This document shows positions 42,730 to 52,344 of a stretch of DNA of 64,000 nt, piece after piece. The translations under genes and the position numbers were made by a program. This DNA comes from Aquibacillus saliphilus (GTDB taxonomy: Bacteria > Bacillota > Bacilli > Bacillales > Amphibacillaceae). The stretch lies in assembly GCF_020404745.1 (NCBI RefSeq), contig NZ_JAIZAP010000018.1:36569-100568 (forward strand). Reading direction: 5' to 3'. A model generated the notes under the pieces. The model was not told the origin of the DNA. It worked only from the letters and a program-made list of their open reading frames with translations, and made no database searches. Positions within the stretch are counted from its first letter, which is position 1. Each line of letters begins with the position of its first letter.

Positions 42730-44415
42730 ATGAAAGAGACTATTTTAAAACATACAAATATTTCAGAAGAAAAAGACACTAGAAGTAAATTGGTTTTAAT
42801 GCCTAAAAAAATAATATGGCAAACAGGTTATGTAAATCACTCGGAAATATTATTTAAAGATAAAATTATGCAACCTACTCTAGAAGAAAATCAATGTATG
42901 GTACTGAAAAATAAAAATAATGTACAAGCAGCTTTGCTTTTAGATTTTGGTATTGAAATACAAGGTGGTATTCAAATTACTGCGATTAGTTGTGGGCATT
43001 CTCCATCGGTATTAGTTAGAGTGAGATTTGGAGAATCAGCTATGGAGGCTATGGATGATATGGAAGATGGATCAAATGCAACCAATGATCATTCTATTCG
43101 AGATATGGTGACCCCTATATCTGCTCTCAACAAGTTAGATGTTGGTCAAACGGGATTTCGATTTGTTCGAATCGATTTATTAGGAGAAAATACTGAGCTT
43201 GCAATCAGTACTTTAAAAGCTAAGTTGGTTTATCAAGATTTAGATTATCTTGGAAGTTTTGAATCAAATGATGATCGTTTAAATGAAATTTGGAAGACCG
43301 GAGCTTATACAGTTCATTTAAATATGCAAGAGTATATTTGGGATGGAATCAAACGTGATCGGCTAGTGTGGATTGGGGATATGCATCCAGAGATTTCTAC
43401 TATTAAATCAGTTTTTGGTTATCATCCATCGGTTCCGAAAAGTCTAGACCTAATTCGGGATAATACTCCGCTGCCAAAATTTATGAATAATTATCCGAGT
43501 TATTCAATGTGGTGGGTGATTATTCAATATGATTGGTATTTTTATACAGGAAATTTTAACTATCTTCAGCAGCAAAAAAGCTATCTAATTGAATTGCTTG
43601 ATTTACTTTCTACATACGTAAATGACAATGGAACTAATAACTTACCTCATCCTTTTATTGATTGGCCCACTTCATCAAATGAGGAAGCTGTTAGAGCTGG
43701 TGTACATAGTCTTTTATTAATGACCTTCCAAAGAGGGCAGGAATTAGTAGAAATATTAACTGATACCCAACAGGCACAAAGATATGATGAAGTAATTCAA
43801 AGGTTGACATCTTTCTTACCAGATTCGAACGGTAGTAAACAGGCTGGAGCATTAACTGTTTTGGCAGATTTAGTAGACCCTTATATTTTAAATCAAAATT
43901 TATTATCTAATGATCTAAATGGTTTATCAACCTTTTTAGGATATTATGTATTACTTGCCAAAACGAAGGCTAATGATATTGATGGAACATTAGATATTAT
44001 AAGAAAATACTGGGGGGCTATGCTAGACCTTGGAGCTACTACATTTTGGGAGCACTTTGATATTGAATGGGCAAAAAATGCTATTAGAATTGATGAATTT
44101 CCGGAAAATGGAAAAATCGATGTTCATGGATCATATGGTGACTATTGCTATAAAGGATATCGTCATAGTTTGTGCCATGGTTGGGCTTCTGGTCCAACAG
44201 CGTGGTTGTCAGAAGTTGTACTAGGAATTCGGATTCTTGAGCCAGGATGTAGAAAAATCGAGATTAGACCACAAATTGGTGATCTAAAATGGGTGGAAGG
44301 GACCTTTCCGACACCTAGTGGAGTTGTCAAAGTTAAACACATTAAAGAACAAGATGGCGGAATCCGGACAGAGGTGGATGCGCCGGAAGAAATACAGGTG
44401 ATTCGCTCAAAATGA
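42730..44415 (+). CDS. GH78 alpha-L-rhamnosidase-like enzyme (second)
   Basis: The 561-residue cytoplasmic protein is shorter than the first GH78 because it lacks most N-terminal beta domains. The (alpha/alpha)6 barrel and C-terminal domain are present: WDGIKRDRLVWIGD supplies D205, D210 and D217. The middle acid is Asp where the upstream enzyme has Glu; other GH78-type proteins also have RDR. GATTFWEHFD gives the second Glu, and SLCHGWASGPTAWL is the family motif. Different linkage or aglycone preference from the first enzyme is likely. ATG 42730 follows GGAAGGTG. Confidence 0.8.
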   Translation: MKETILKHTNISEEKDTRSKLVLMPKKIIWQTGYVNHSEILFKDKIMQPTLEENQCMVLKNKNNVQAALLLDFGIEIQGGIQITAISCGHSPSVLVRVRFGESAMEAMDDMEDGSNATNDHSIRDMVTPISALNKLDVGQTGFRFVRIDLLGENTELAISTLKAKLVYQDLDYLGSFESNDDRLNEIWKTGAYTVHLNMQEYIWDGIKRDRLVWIGDMHPEISTIKSVFGYHPSVPKSLDLIRDNTPLPKFMNNYPSYSMWWVIIQYDWYFYTGNFNYLQQQKSYLIELLDLLSTYVNDNGTNNLPHPFIDWPTSSNEEAVRAGVHSLLLMTFQRGQELVEILTDTQQAQRYDEVIQRLTSFLPDSNGSKQAGALTVLADLVDPYILNQNLLSNDLNGLSTFLGYYVLLAKTKANDIDGTLDIIRKYWGAMLDLGATTFWEHFDIEWAKNAIRIDEFPENGKIDVHGSYGDYCYKGYRHSLCHGWASGPTAWLSEVVLGIRILEPGCRKIEIRPQIGDLKWVEGTFPTPSGVVKVKHIKEQDGGIRTEVDAPEEIQVIRSK

Positions 44416-44744
44416 TTTTCTATACAAGCTAGAAGTCTTACTAAAAACGGGGTGAGGAACCAATTTAATAACTCTAAACTTTTGCGGCTTAGCGAGTTTC
44501 AGAAACATATAAAAGAAGTACCTTCCGAAGTCGAATGGGGCACCCTATTAGACATTTAAAAAATAAAGGGGAGCTATTGGCTTTGCTTGACAACTTTACC
44601 CAATTTTTTCGGAAGCACCCGTATGTTATGACAGTTTTAACGCTTAAATACCTATTTGAATCAAATTTTGATTGAAGTGAAATTTTTGCATGTGTTCCTG
44701 TTCGTTAAACTGACGTTATTTAGTTGATAGAATTCCTTTAGCCC
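44416..44744. other. Gene-free stretch at the right end of cluster 2
   Basis: No gene is seen. It contains TTCCGAAGTCGAATGGGGCACC (44523-44544) and TTTTTTCGGAAGCACCC near 44605, loosely reminiscent of the dispersed repeat's ends. The duplication begins at 44745 in the middle of the DUF4395 reading frame. Confidence 0.4.
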
Positions 44745-44981
44745 GCAAACCAATATATTCAAGAAGATAAGGAACAACAAATGTTTAATCAGTGGATTGC
44801 TACTGTTTGTTTGGGCTTAGCAATTACTGCCTTCTATTTTAATTTTATTCTAGTAGGATATCTATTTAGTGTGATGGTTGCGATTGCTGCTGGAGTGGCG
44901 TTAATGGGCTATTGTATTGGCTGTACAATTCGTTATCGTTATATGATGTGGAAACATAATAGAGCGAAATTACAATCTTAA
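44745..44981 (+). pseudogene. Truncated DUF4395 gene
   Basis: Only the C-terminal 79 codons (from [12 protein letters not shown]) of the DUF4395 gene are present. The first 59 codons, the start and the ribosome binding site are missing at the cluster 2 junction. It differs from the intact gene at about nine positions. An internal ATG at 44781 could start a 66-residue peptide but has no proper ribosome binding site. Confidence 0.9.
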
Positions 44982-45021
44982 ATTTAAATTAATTATCTTT
45001 TTTAATAACAGAATTTCACAC

Positions 45022-45068
45022 AATAAAGAGCAGATCTCTGGTTTCTGCCAGAAGAGCTGCTCTTTATT
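45022..45068. terminator. Bidirectional terminator (right copy)
   Basis: Same hairpin as 32848-32894; here it ends the malic enzyme transcript (minus strand). Confidence 0.85.
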
Positions 45069-45079
45069 AGGACAACGAT

Positions 45080-46477
45080 TTATATTTTTTTGGCAACGCC
45101 AGTTTCATGTGCTGCTTGAATGACTGCTTCTTTTATTTTTGGAACGACTTGGTCGTTAAAGACACCTGGGATAATATAATCCTCGTTAAGCTCATCGTCT
45201 CCGATTGTAGAAGCAATTGCTTTAGCGGCAGCAAGTTTCATTTCCTCATTAATGCTAGAGGCCCTACAATCTAGCACACCTCTAAAGATTCCTGGAAAAC
45301 ATAAGACATTGTTCACTTGGTTTGGATAATCTGATCTCCCAGTTGCCATAACCTTAACAAATGGTGAGGCATCCTCAGGTGAAATCTCGGGATTGGGATT
45401 AGCTAGTGCAAAAACTATCGGCTCATTCGCCATTTTCTTAACATCTTCGACCTTTAAAATTCCAGCAGCAGAGACACCGATGAAAATATCTGCACCCTCT
45501 ATAACGGAAGATAGGGGTCCTTGTTCATTGTTCGGGTTTGTATTTTCAGCATACCAATTCCATACTTTATTTTCATAGGTTACACTTTTTGAAATAGCAC
45601 CATCCCTGTCGACACCAACAACATTTTTAGCCCCTGCGTTAAGTAGCATTTTTGTAATAGCAGTTCCTGCTGCTCCAATTCCGCAGACGACAATTTTACA
45701 GTCTTCAATATTTTTTTTAGTAATTTTAAGTGCATTAAGGATACCTGCTAGTACTACAATCGCAGTGCCATGTTGATCATCATGAAAGACAGGAATATCC
45801 AATTCTTCTTTTAATCTCTCCTCAATTTCGAAACATTGAGGTGATGCAATATCTTCCAAATTAATCCCGCCGAACGTAGGACTAAGAGCTTTAATGACTT
45901 GAATAATCTCTTCGGTATCGGTTGTGTTTAAACAGAGAGGGTAAGCATTAATATTTGCAAATTGTTTAAATAGCATCGCTTTACCTTCCATTACAGGCAT
46001 GGCAGCTTCTGGTTTGATTTTTCCTAGTCCTAACACTGCTGTTCCATCTGAAATGACTGCTACGGCATTATTTTTAATGGTTAGATTGTAGGCAAGCAAA
46101 GGGTTATTATCGATTGCTTTACTAACTCTAGCAACCTCCGGTGTATATACCTGTGATAACTGTTCCCGGTTATCAATCGACAGCTTTGATTTTATTTCAA
46201 TCTTCCCACCTAAATGAACTAAAAAAGTTCGATCAGAAACATGTTTAACACTTACACCCTTTAACGAGTTGATTGACCTAACGATTTGCTCTTGTTCTGC
46301 TTCATTTCCTACTCTAATTGTAATATCTCTGACAGTTGTTTCTTGTCCTTCTTTAATAACATCAATTGCAACCATATCTCCACTAGAGTTACTGATACAT
46401 GTGGCAATTTCCCCGAATGTTATTAATTTTTTATTAATTTCTAGTCGCAAGATTGCATGCATGTTTGAACGAGCCAA
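45080..46477 (-). CDS. NAD(P)-dependent malic enzyme with N-terminal ACT-like domain
   Basis: The 465-residue enzyme oxidatively decarboxylates malate to pyruvate. Residues about 1-85 look like an ACT regulatory domain ([24 protein letters not shown]). The catalytic part has [25 protein letters not shown] with the metal-binding Asp residues, the nucleotide site [11 protein letters not shown] and [14 protein letters not shown]. The start is TTG 46477, spaced from AAAGGGG; the ATG five codons later is an alternative. A cre site upstream suggests CcpA control. A broken copy lies at 32906-33197. Confidence 0.94.
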   Translation of the reverse strand: MARSNMHAILRLEINKKLITFGEIATCISNSSGDMVAIDVIKEGQETTVRDITIRVGNEAEQEQIVRSINSLKGVSVKHVSDRTFLVHLGGKIEIKSKLSIDNREQLSQVYTPEVARVSKAIDNNPLLAYNLTIKNNAVAVISDGTAVLGLGKIKPEAAMPVMEGKAMLFKQFANINAYPLCLNTTDTEEIIQVIKALSPTFGGINLEDIASPQCFEIEERLKEELDIPVFHDDQHGTAIVVLAGILNALKITKKNIEDCKIVVCGIGAAGTAITKMLLNAGAKNVVGVDRDGAISKSVTYENKVWNWYAENTNPNNEQGPLSSVIEGADIFIGVSAAGILKVEDVKKMANEPIVFALANPNPEISPEDASPFVKVMATGRSDYPNQVNNVLCFPGIFRGVLDCRASSINEEMKLAAAKAIASTIGDDELNEDYIIPGVFNDQVVPKIKEAVIQAAHETGVAKKI

Positions 46478-46526
46478 AAGAACATCCCCTTTTTACTAAT
46501 TATTAAAGAAAGTTGAATTGCTTATT

Positions 46527-46540
46527 TGTAAGCGGTTTCC
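46527..46540 (-). promoter_or_regulatory. cre-like site upstream of malic enzyme
   Basis: TGTAAGCGGTTTCC (plus-strand reading) fits the CcpA consensus with a single mismatch at the last base, 50 bp upstream of the start codon. Confidence 0.6.
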
Positions 46541-46667
46541 TAAAAAGTCAAAAAAATATTAGTAAGTTTGAGTCAATGGTAATCTTAAGAAGTTAATTAA
46601 TATCCTAACATATATTAATCGAAGAAAGAACTAATTTTGCCTTCATTTGTTGGAATTTCTAGTATAA

Positions 46668-46711
46668 GTAAAATAACCGAATTACATAGTTGAAATAACC
46701 GGTTATTTTAC
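46668..46711 (-). terminator. Hairpin after the helicase gene
   Basis: GTAAAATAACCG (46668-46679) pairs with CGGTTATTTTAC (46700-46711); a third AAATAACCG copy lies inside the loop, so alternative stems can form. It probably ends the minus-strand helicase transcript. Confidence 0.55.
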
Positions 46712-46770
46712 TCGGGTTCTTCTTTAAAATAGCAAGTGCTGGTAGTTAATTATCCCAATCTTTATTTACT

Positions 46771-49020
46771 TTATACGTTTTTAATAGCACGCTCCATCAC
46801 ACCTTTACACATTGGACACTCACGCTTATGTTGCTCTTTGTCTTCGTTTGTTGGTATCCGCATCCACCCATTACACGTGTCAGATGTACAATCCCATACT
46901 AATACAGGGGTTGTTTTTTTGTTTGAGTTGGAATGATTTACTCTTTTATTCCGTTCATTTATAGGTGTAAATGGATCTGAAATAAAACGGGAAATATCGA
47001 TCTTCTCCCCACGATAGTAAGCAGGTGAACTTATATATAGTTCTTGTTGTGCTCTCGTAATGGCTACATATGCTAATCTGCGTTCCTCTTCAATTGCAGC
47101 TTCGACTTTTTTACCGCCTTTTAAAGTAGAAATTAAATCTTTTCTATCGGTTGCTTCTAGTGCAGAACTATGAGGAAGGATTCCTTCAGAAGCTCCTGTT
47201 AAAAAGACTACCGGATATTCAAGTCCTTTTGAGCGATGTATTGTCATTAATGAGATAGCATTTGCATGCGGCGTTCTTCTGATTGTTTCCATTTCTTTGT
47301 TTTTTTCGATAACGTCATCAATAAAAGTTACAAACTCCGAGACAGAATCAAATTTACTGGCAGATGCTTCTATTTCGGATAGCGTTTCTAGGATCATTTC
47401 CTTGTGTAAGGTGACATTTTTTCGTTCATTTGCTTCTAGATAGTTATCATAAAAGGCACGAATCTTTTTAACTGCTTGTACAGCTTTTAAATCTTTTAAA
47501 TGATTAATTAGTTTAATTCGATCTTGAATCTGTTTCTTTTGAAATTCCTTTAATCCCCGTAAAGATTCTAAGTGTTTCAAAGGCTGTTGATTGGGATTTA
47601 TTACTTGTTCTGCTTCAATATGATAGAATGCCTTTTCCTTATTTAAAAATAACGAAGGTAATATGTTGTAAATAGCATCCAAATTACTTGGCTGTAATGA
47701 TATTCGTAAATAATCAATAACAGGTTTAACGAGCGCTTGTTCATAAAAGGTTTCCCCTTTTGTAAATGAAATAAAAGGAATGCCTTTAATAACTAATTCA
47801 TCAAAAATAGCTCGCGAGCTACTATTTGTTCGGTGCAAAATAGCAAAATCTCTATAGTTATGAATACTGTTTTGCACATCACTAGTAATTTTATCAATGA
47901 TAGTGACAGCTTCATCATCAGTTGTGTTTGGTCTGAAGTAATAGGGTGGTTTTTCATGAATTTTCGTTGCACTTAACGTTTTCTTGTTTCTCTTTTCATT
48001 AAAATAAATTACTTGATTGGCAAGACCAATAATACTAGCTGTTGAACGATAGTTAATATTGAGCGTAATAACTTTAGTATTAGGAAATAATTTTTCATAG
48101 TTTAGTATTATTGAACTATCAGCACCATTGAACGTGTAAATTGTTTGGTCATCATCACCAACAACAAACAAATTATTAGTCGGCTTAGCAATTAATTTAA
48201 TCAATTCAAATTGGACTTGGTTGGTATCCTGCCATTCGTCACAAAGAATGTAGTTAAAACGCTTCTGCATTGCTTGTAACAGCTGTTGATCATTGTTTAA
48301 TAGATGATAGGTTTCTAGTAACATATCATCAAAATCGATAAAGTTATTCTCTTTTTTCCAATACTCGTACTTCTGTAATACATCTCTAATCTCTTTTTCT
48401 ACAGATGTTTTAGAAGGCAAGTCGGCCACACCTTGCATGTTATTTTTAAGGGAAGAAAGAATAGCAAGCAATGTTTCCGGTTCATAGCTGTCATGGAGAT
48501 TCTTTTCTTTTAAAATTAGCTTAATCACTAGCTGCTTGCGCTTTTCACTACTAAGAACTTGCTGGTTATATCCTTTGCTTTTTAATAACCGAAAAAAGAT
48601 TGAGTGAAAGGTACCAATGGTGATCTGTCCTGCCGCAGATTTCGTTAGTCCAGGTAAGTTGCTAATTCTCGCCTTCATTTCTTCGGAAGCCTTTTTAGTA
48701 AAAGTTACAAGCATAATTGTTTTTGGATTTATTTCTTTTATAGAAATTAAATAGCCAGTTCTAGAAGTAAGTACTCGTGTTTTGCCACTGCCTGCACCGG
48801 CTAGAACTAAGGCTGGTCCATCGACGTGTCGAACAGCTTCTATTTGTGGTTTATTTAATTTAATTCCTTTCTCTTCTAGTGACCGGAAGAAAAAGGAATC
48901 CTTCTCATTATCATTAACGAGCTCTACACTTGTCTGATTATCAGCAAGTGGTGCATCATTTACTTTTTTAATCTGTTGGGATCGAAAAGGGGTAGTTGAA
49001 AATTCAAGTTGATTGGTCAT
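46771..49020 (-). CDS. yjcD: UvrD/PcrA-like superfamily 1 DNA helicase (YjcD)
   Basis: The 749-residue 3'-5' SF1 helicase has Walker A GAGSGKTRVL, motif Ia TFTKKASEEMK, motif II LCDEWQDTNQVQ, motif III VGDDDQTIYTF, motif IV LNINYRST, motif V MTIHRSKGLEYPVVF and motif VI EERRLAYVAITRA. A C-terminal four-cysteine zinc site (WDCTSDTCNGW..CPMCKG) distinguishes it from PcrA and matches B. subtilis YjcD in layout and length. The neighbouring gene at 49858 is SpoVIF-like, as yjcC (spoVIF) neighbours yjcD in B. subtilis. A role in DNA repair or recombination is inferred. Confidence 0.92.
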   Translation of the reverse strand: MTNQLEFSTTPFRSQQIKKVNDAPLADNQTSVELVNDNEKDSFFFRSLEEKGIKLNKPQIEAVRHVDGPALVLAGAGSGKTRVLTSRTGYLISIKEINPKTIMLVTFTKKASEEMKARISNLPGLTKSAAGQITIGTFHSIFFRLLKSKGYNQQVLSSEKRKQLVIKLILKEKNLHDSYEPETLLAILSSLKNNMQGVADLPSKTSVEKEIRDVLQKYEYWKKENNFIDFDDMLLETYHLLNNDQQLLQAMQKRFNYILCDEWQDTNQVQFELIKLIAKPTNNLFVVGDDDQTIYTFNGADSSIILNYEKLFPNTKVITLNINYRSTASIIGLANQVIYFNEKRNKKTLSATKIHEKPPYYFRPNTTDDEAVTIIDKITSDVQNSIHNYRDFAILHRTNSSSRAIFDELVIKGIPFISFTKGETFYEQALVKPVIDYLRISLQPSNLDAIYNILPSLFLNKEKAFYHIEAEQVINPNQQPLKHLESLRGLKEFQKKQIQDRIKLINHLKDLKAVQAVKKIRAFYDNYLEANERKNVTLHKEMILETLSEIEASASKFDSVSEFVTFIDDVIEKNKEMETIRRTPHANAISLMTIHRSKGLEYPVVFLTGASEGILPHSSALEATDRKDLISTLKGGKKVEAAIEEERRLAYVAITRAQQELYISSPAYYRGEKIDISRFISDPFTPINERNKRVNHSNSNKKTTPVLVWDCTSDTCNGWMRIPTNEDKEQHKRECPMCKGVMERAIKNV

Positions 49021-49167
49021 TTTATCACCTGCGACTTTTAGTATCTATATTAATCGTAAACATATAGTTTAATGGTTGAGTAGATGGAAGGCAAGTAGCA
49101 GTGTGGAGATAAATTGTCTCGAGGAGAGATTGGAATTCAGAAAAAGGCAATCGAACAGTCATAACAA

Positions 49168-49196
49168 AAGCAGTAGAGCTGTTTGCTCCACTGCTT
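49168..49196 (-). terminator. Terminator of the secreted-protein gene
   Basis: AAGCAG-T-AGAGC / GCTC-C-ACTGCTT hairpin directly after the stop codon on the minus strand, followed by TTGTTATG. Confidence 0.7.
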
Positions 49197-49204
49197 AGCT
49201 TAAG

Positions 49205-49690
49205 TTATGACGATAATTTTGCTTTGAACTTTGCTAGCTTGTCGTCTGTCTCTTTCATGTATTGTTTTAGCTTGTCCATATCTAGCTTATCCTTTTTTGC
49301 AATCGCAATTAGTGGATAAAGGCTTTTTTCGATTTTAGCGTAATCGTCTGGATATTTTTTTTCGACCGTATCTTCAATAGTATCCCATTTTTCCTCTAAT
49401 TCTTTTCCGAGCATGTTTATATCCTTCGTATCCTTGATAGAGGGTTTAACTTTTCCCTTCAGTTGATCGATAAGCTTCAAGACAGCGTTTGTCCCTGCTA
49501 CTAAATCAACCTCAGCTTCTTCTTCGTCCCCTTCCTCCTCATCATTTTCAGTCTGAATAGATGTTAGGTTGTTATTTGTTGTCTCTTGATTTGTATTCTT
49601 ATCAGAACCTTGAACATCAGACAGACTGAATCCTGTTAAAGTAATACTCACAACCAGTAATGGCAATAACAACAGTACAATCTTTTTCAT
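49205..49690 (-). CDS. Secreted protein of unknown function
   Basis: The 161-residue protein has a cleavable signal peptide (MKKIVLLLLPLLVVSITLTG), an acidic low-complexity linker (DEEEGDEEEAEVD, about residues 46-60) and a helical C-terminal domain rich in Lys and Asp. No lipobox cysteine. The ATG at 49690 follows AAAGGAGATGA; the longer frame from 49717 would include this site inside the gene. I do not recognise the family. Confidence 0.6.
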   Translation of the reverse strand: MKKIVLLLLPLLVVSITLTGFSLSDVQGSDKNTNQETTNNNLTSIQTENDEEEGDEEEAEVDLVAGTNAVLKLIDQLKGKVKPSIKDTKDINMLGKELEEKWDTIEDTVEKKYPDDYAKIEKSLYPLIAIAKKDKLDMDKLKQYMKETDDKLAKFKAKLSS

Positions 49691-49857
49691 ATAAATCATC
49701 TCCTTTTGATTATTCATGTTATGTTTTCACATTATTCCATTTTTATCCGTCATTTGATATTTATAAGTCATTTAAAAGGGTTCTTTATTACCGTGATAGT
49801 TATCTATACCCATTTAAGAAAACATTCATAGAATAGTTTAGGGAGGAGGGGATTTTA

Positions 49858-50067
49858 GTGCATCCTAGTTTTAGAAAATTCGGATGGAAAATAGGGATCC
49901 CGCCAAGTAATATCTCAGACCTGGCAAATCTTTTTCAAAACACTGATTTTAAGGATGAATACAGCGCTAAAAAATTTATTAAACGAGCAACACGACAAAC
50001 TGGAATGCCTATTTCACGAGAGATGGAAAACATGATTGTTAAGAGAATAATGAGTCGTGGACGATAA
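49858..50067 (+). CDS. spoVIF: Stage VI sporulation protein F-like (SpoVIF/YjcC)
   Basis: The 69-residue basic protein contains ISDLANLFQNTDFKDEYSAK followed by RATRQTGMPISREMENMIVK, resembling the core of SpoVIF, which is needed for late spore-coat gene expression with GerE. It is shorter than B. subtilis SpoVIF (about 88 residues). It starts at GTG 49858 behind GGGAGGAGGGG. Proximity to the yjcD-like helicase repeats the B. subtilis gene order and supports the call. The terminator overlaps its stop. Confidence 0.75.
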   Translation: MHPSFRKFGWKIGIPPSNISDLANLFQNTDFKDEYSAKKFIKRATRQTGMPISREMENMIVKRIMSRGR

Positions 50068-50096
50068 ACAGACCAAAGTTTGATTTTGGTCTGTTT
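50066..50096 (+). terminator. Terminator after the spoVIF-like gene
   Basis: AAACAGACCAAA / TTTTGGTCTGTTT stem with a T-run; the first arm overlaps the stop codon. Confidence 0.85.
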
Positions 50097-50237
50097 TGGT
50101 CTAATATAAAATAATCTCTTGTCTAGTTATCAGAATTAGCCTTAAGCAATAAAACTATAGCTGATGAAGGTATGTTTCATGAACGTATTGGAATAAAGTG
50201 TTAAAATAGTGTTATCAAAACAAAAAGAGGTGTACAT

Positions 50238-51155
50238 ATGAATAAAATTAGATTAGGTACCAGTGATTTAGAAGTGGGAGAAATTTCACTTGGATGTATG
50301 CGAATGGATAAGCTTTCAAAGAAAGATGCAAAGCATGTAATTGAAAATGCTATCGATCTAGGAGTGAACTTTTTTGACCATGCTGATATTTACGGTGGCG
50401 GCAAGTCAGAAGAAATTTTTGCTGATGCCATTGACATGAATTCATCTGTTCGTGAAAAGATGTTTATTCAGACTAAGTGTGGTATTAATAATGGATCATT
50501 TGATTTTTCAAAAGAACATATTTTAGATTCAGTTGATGGTAGCTTGAAACGACTTAAAACTGATTATGTAGATACCTTATTGCTTCATCGCCCCGACACG
50601 TTAATGGAACCAGAGGAAATAGCTGAAGCTTTCACTAAGCTGAAAGAAACTGGGAAAGTACGACATTTTGGTGTGAGTAACCAAAATCCGATGCAGGTTG
50701 AATTATTGAAAAAATACCTAAAGCAAGATTTGATTGTTAATCAACTTCAACTGAGCCTTATGTTTACACCAATGATTGATGCAGGCTTAAATGTAAATAT
50801 GCAGCATGATCCTGCCATTGTGCGTGATAGCAGTATTCTTGAATATAGCCGGTTGAATGATATGACGATTCAAGCCTGGTCGCCGTTTCAATATGGCATG
50901 TTTAAAGGTGTATTCGTCGGTAATGAAAAATTTCCAGAAGTTAATGCTAAACTAAAAGAACTAGCGGAGGAAAAAGGTGTAACTGATTCTGCCATCGCAA
51001 TAGCATGGATATTAAGACACCCTGCAAAAATCCAACCAGTTGTTGGAACGATGAATCCACAACGTCTATCAGACATTGCAAAAGCTTCTAATATTGAATT
51101 AACTAGACAAGAGTGGTACGAGCTCTATCGTGCGGCAGGAAATCAACTGCCATAA
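50238..51155 (+). CDS. Aldo/keto reductase (YcsN/YdhF group)
   Basis: The 305-residue (beta/alpha)8 NADPH-dependent oxidoreductase has the catalytic tetrad in place: Asp and Tyr in FFDHADIYGGGKSEE, Lys in FIQTKCG and His in LLLHRPDTLMEP. The cofactor region VVGTMNPQRL lies near the C-terminus. Such enzymes reduce aldehydes and ketones; the substrate is unknown. It stands alone with its own GAGGTG site and terminator. Confidence 0.92.
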   Translation: MNKIRLGTSDLEVGEISLGCMRMDKLSKKDAKHVIENAIDLGVNFFDHADIYGGGKSEEIFADAIDMNSSVREKMFIQTKCGINNGSFDFSKEHILDSVDGSLKRLKTDYVDTLLLHRPDTLMEPEEIAEAFTKLKETGKVRHFGVSNQNPMQVELLKKYLKQDLIVNQLQLSLMFTPMIDAGLNVNMQHDPAIVRDSSILEYSRLNDMTIQAWSPFQYGMFKGVFVGNEKFPEVNAKLKELAEEKGVTDSAIAIAWILRHPAKIQPVVGTMNPQRLSDIAKASNIELTRQEWYELYRAAGNQLP

Positions 51156-51174
51156 ACTAGATAAGAATTTCTAT

Positions 51175-51210
51175 GAGCGTATCTAATTATTTGGATACGC
51201 TCTTGTTTTG
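51175..51210 (+). terminator. Terminator after the aldo/keto reductase gene
   Basis: GAGCGTATC / GATACGCTC with loop TAATTATTTG, followed by TTGTTTT. Confidence 0.85.
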
Positions 51211-51399
51211 ATTGAATAGTGAAAATAAAGTTGTTATCCTCAAAAAAATAGGCTTTGGATCTATGATATCGCTTAAGTTTTCTTTACCAAATTCGTTACA
51301 AACAATCAAAATAATGTATAATAAAGTGGACGTAAAACCAATTATTTAATGAGTTTTTAATAGATGGAGTTAAGAACTTAAAAGAGAGAGGGAAACAGT

Positions 51400-52116
51400 A
51401 TGGGACGTAAATGGAATAATATTAAAGAAAAGAAAGCATCTAAAGATAAAAATACGAGTCGAATCTATGCCAAGTTCGGACGCGAAATATATGTAGTTGC
51501 AAAGCAAGGGGATCCAGATCCGGAACTAAATCAGGCGTTAAAATTTGTACTTGAACGTGCTAAAACTTATAACGTGCCAAAAACAATCATTGATCGCGCA
51601 ATTGAAAAAGCGAAAGGCGGTTCAGAAGAAAACTACGATGATCATCGTTACGAAGGATTCGGGCCGAATGGATCAATGCTAATCGTAGATACATTAACAA
51701 ATAACGTTAATCGTACTGTTGCAGATGTCCGTTCAGCATTTAATAAAAATGACGGTAACATGGGTGTAAGTGGATCGGTAGCCTATATGTTTGACGCAAC
51801 AGCGGTTATTGGATTTGAAGGTAAAACAGAAGACGAAGCGCTTGAAATATTAATGGAAGCTGATGTAGATGTTCGAGATATCGTGGAAGAAGAAGGGACA
51901 GTTATTGTTTATGCTGAACCAGATCAATTCCATGCTGTCCAAGAAGCATTTCAACGTGAAGGTATAACTGAATTTACTGTTGCAGAATTAACAATGCTTG
52001 CACAAAATGACATACCATTACAAGAGGAAGCGCAAGAACAATTTGAAAAACTGGTTGAAGCATTAGAAGACTTAGAAGATGTTCAACAAGTGTATCATAA
52101 TGTGGACTTAGTATAG
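51400..52116 (+). CDS. yeeI: YebC/PmpR family protein (YeeI type)
   Basis: The 238-residue protein begins [20 protein letters not shown], the hallmark of YeeI-type members, as distinct from the YrbC type (MAGHSKW..). YebC proteins were described as transcription regulators and more recently as translation factors that relieve ribosome stalling at proline stretches. The three-domain fold is complete. Single gene with a GAGAGGG site. Confidence 0.95.
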   Translation: MGRKWNNIKEKKASKDKNTSRIYAKFGREIYVVAKQGDPDPELNQALKFVLERAKTYNVPKTIIDRAIEKAKGGSEENYDDHRYEGFGPNGSMLIVDTLTNNVNRTVADVRSAFNKNDGNMGVSGSVAYMFDATAVIGFEGKTEDEALEILMEADVDVRDIVEEEGTVIVYAEPDQFHAVQEAFQREGITEFTVAELTMLAQNDIPLQEEAQEQFEKLVEALEDLEDVQQVYHNVDLV

Positions 52117-52124
52117 ATAGAGAT

Positions 52125-52166
52125 AAAAAAGCAGATCTTCTTTTGTGAGAGATGATCTGCTTTTTT
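52125..52166 (+). terminator. Terminator after yeeI
   Basis: AAAAAAGCAGATC / GATCTGCTTTTTT. Confidence 0.88.
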
Positions 52167-52344
52167 ATCTTGTTCTAGCGGGAGAACTGCTACTAAAACA
52201 ATAGAGCGAGCAGGCCCATAATAACTAGTGGTAAAAAGTGGTTGAAGCAACAAGAGATTTTAAATAAAATCATTTTAAATTGATACAGACTGCTAAATCT
52301 TGTAGTATGGCTAGATACATGACGGAATAAAAAAGGTGTTAACT

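Larger units (their letters stand above)
44745..45874. repeat. Right direct duplication flanking cluster 2
   Basis: Counterpart of 32571-33197 in direct orientation. This copy retains the undeleted malic-enzyme sequence. The island between the copies spans about 33198-44744 (11.5 kb). Confidence 0.92.

Noticed and set aside
44781..44981. 66-residue DUF4395-like gene
   Set aside because: It is the 3' remnant of a duplicated gene starting at an internal Met; reported as a pseudogene.
46450..46770. Promoter of malic enzyme
   Set aside because: Apart from the cre-like site I could not find a convincing -35/-10 pair.
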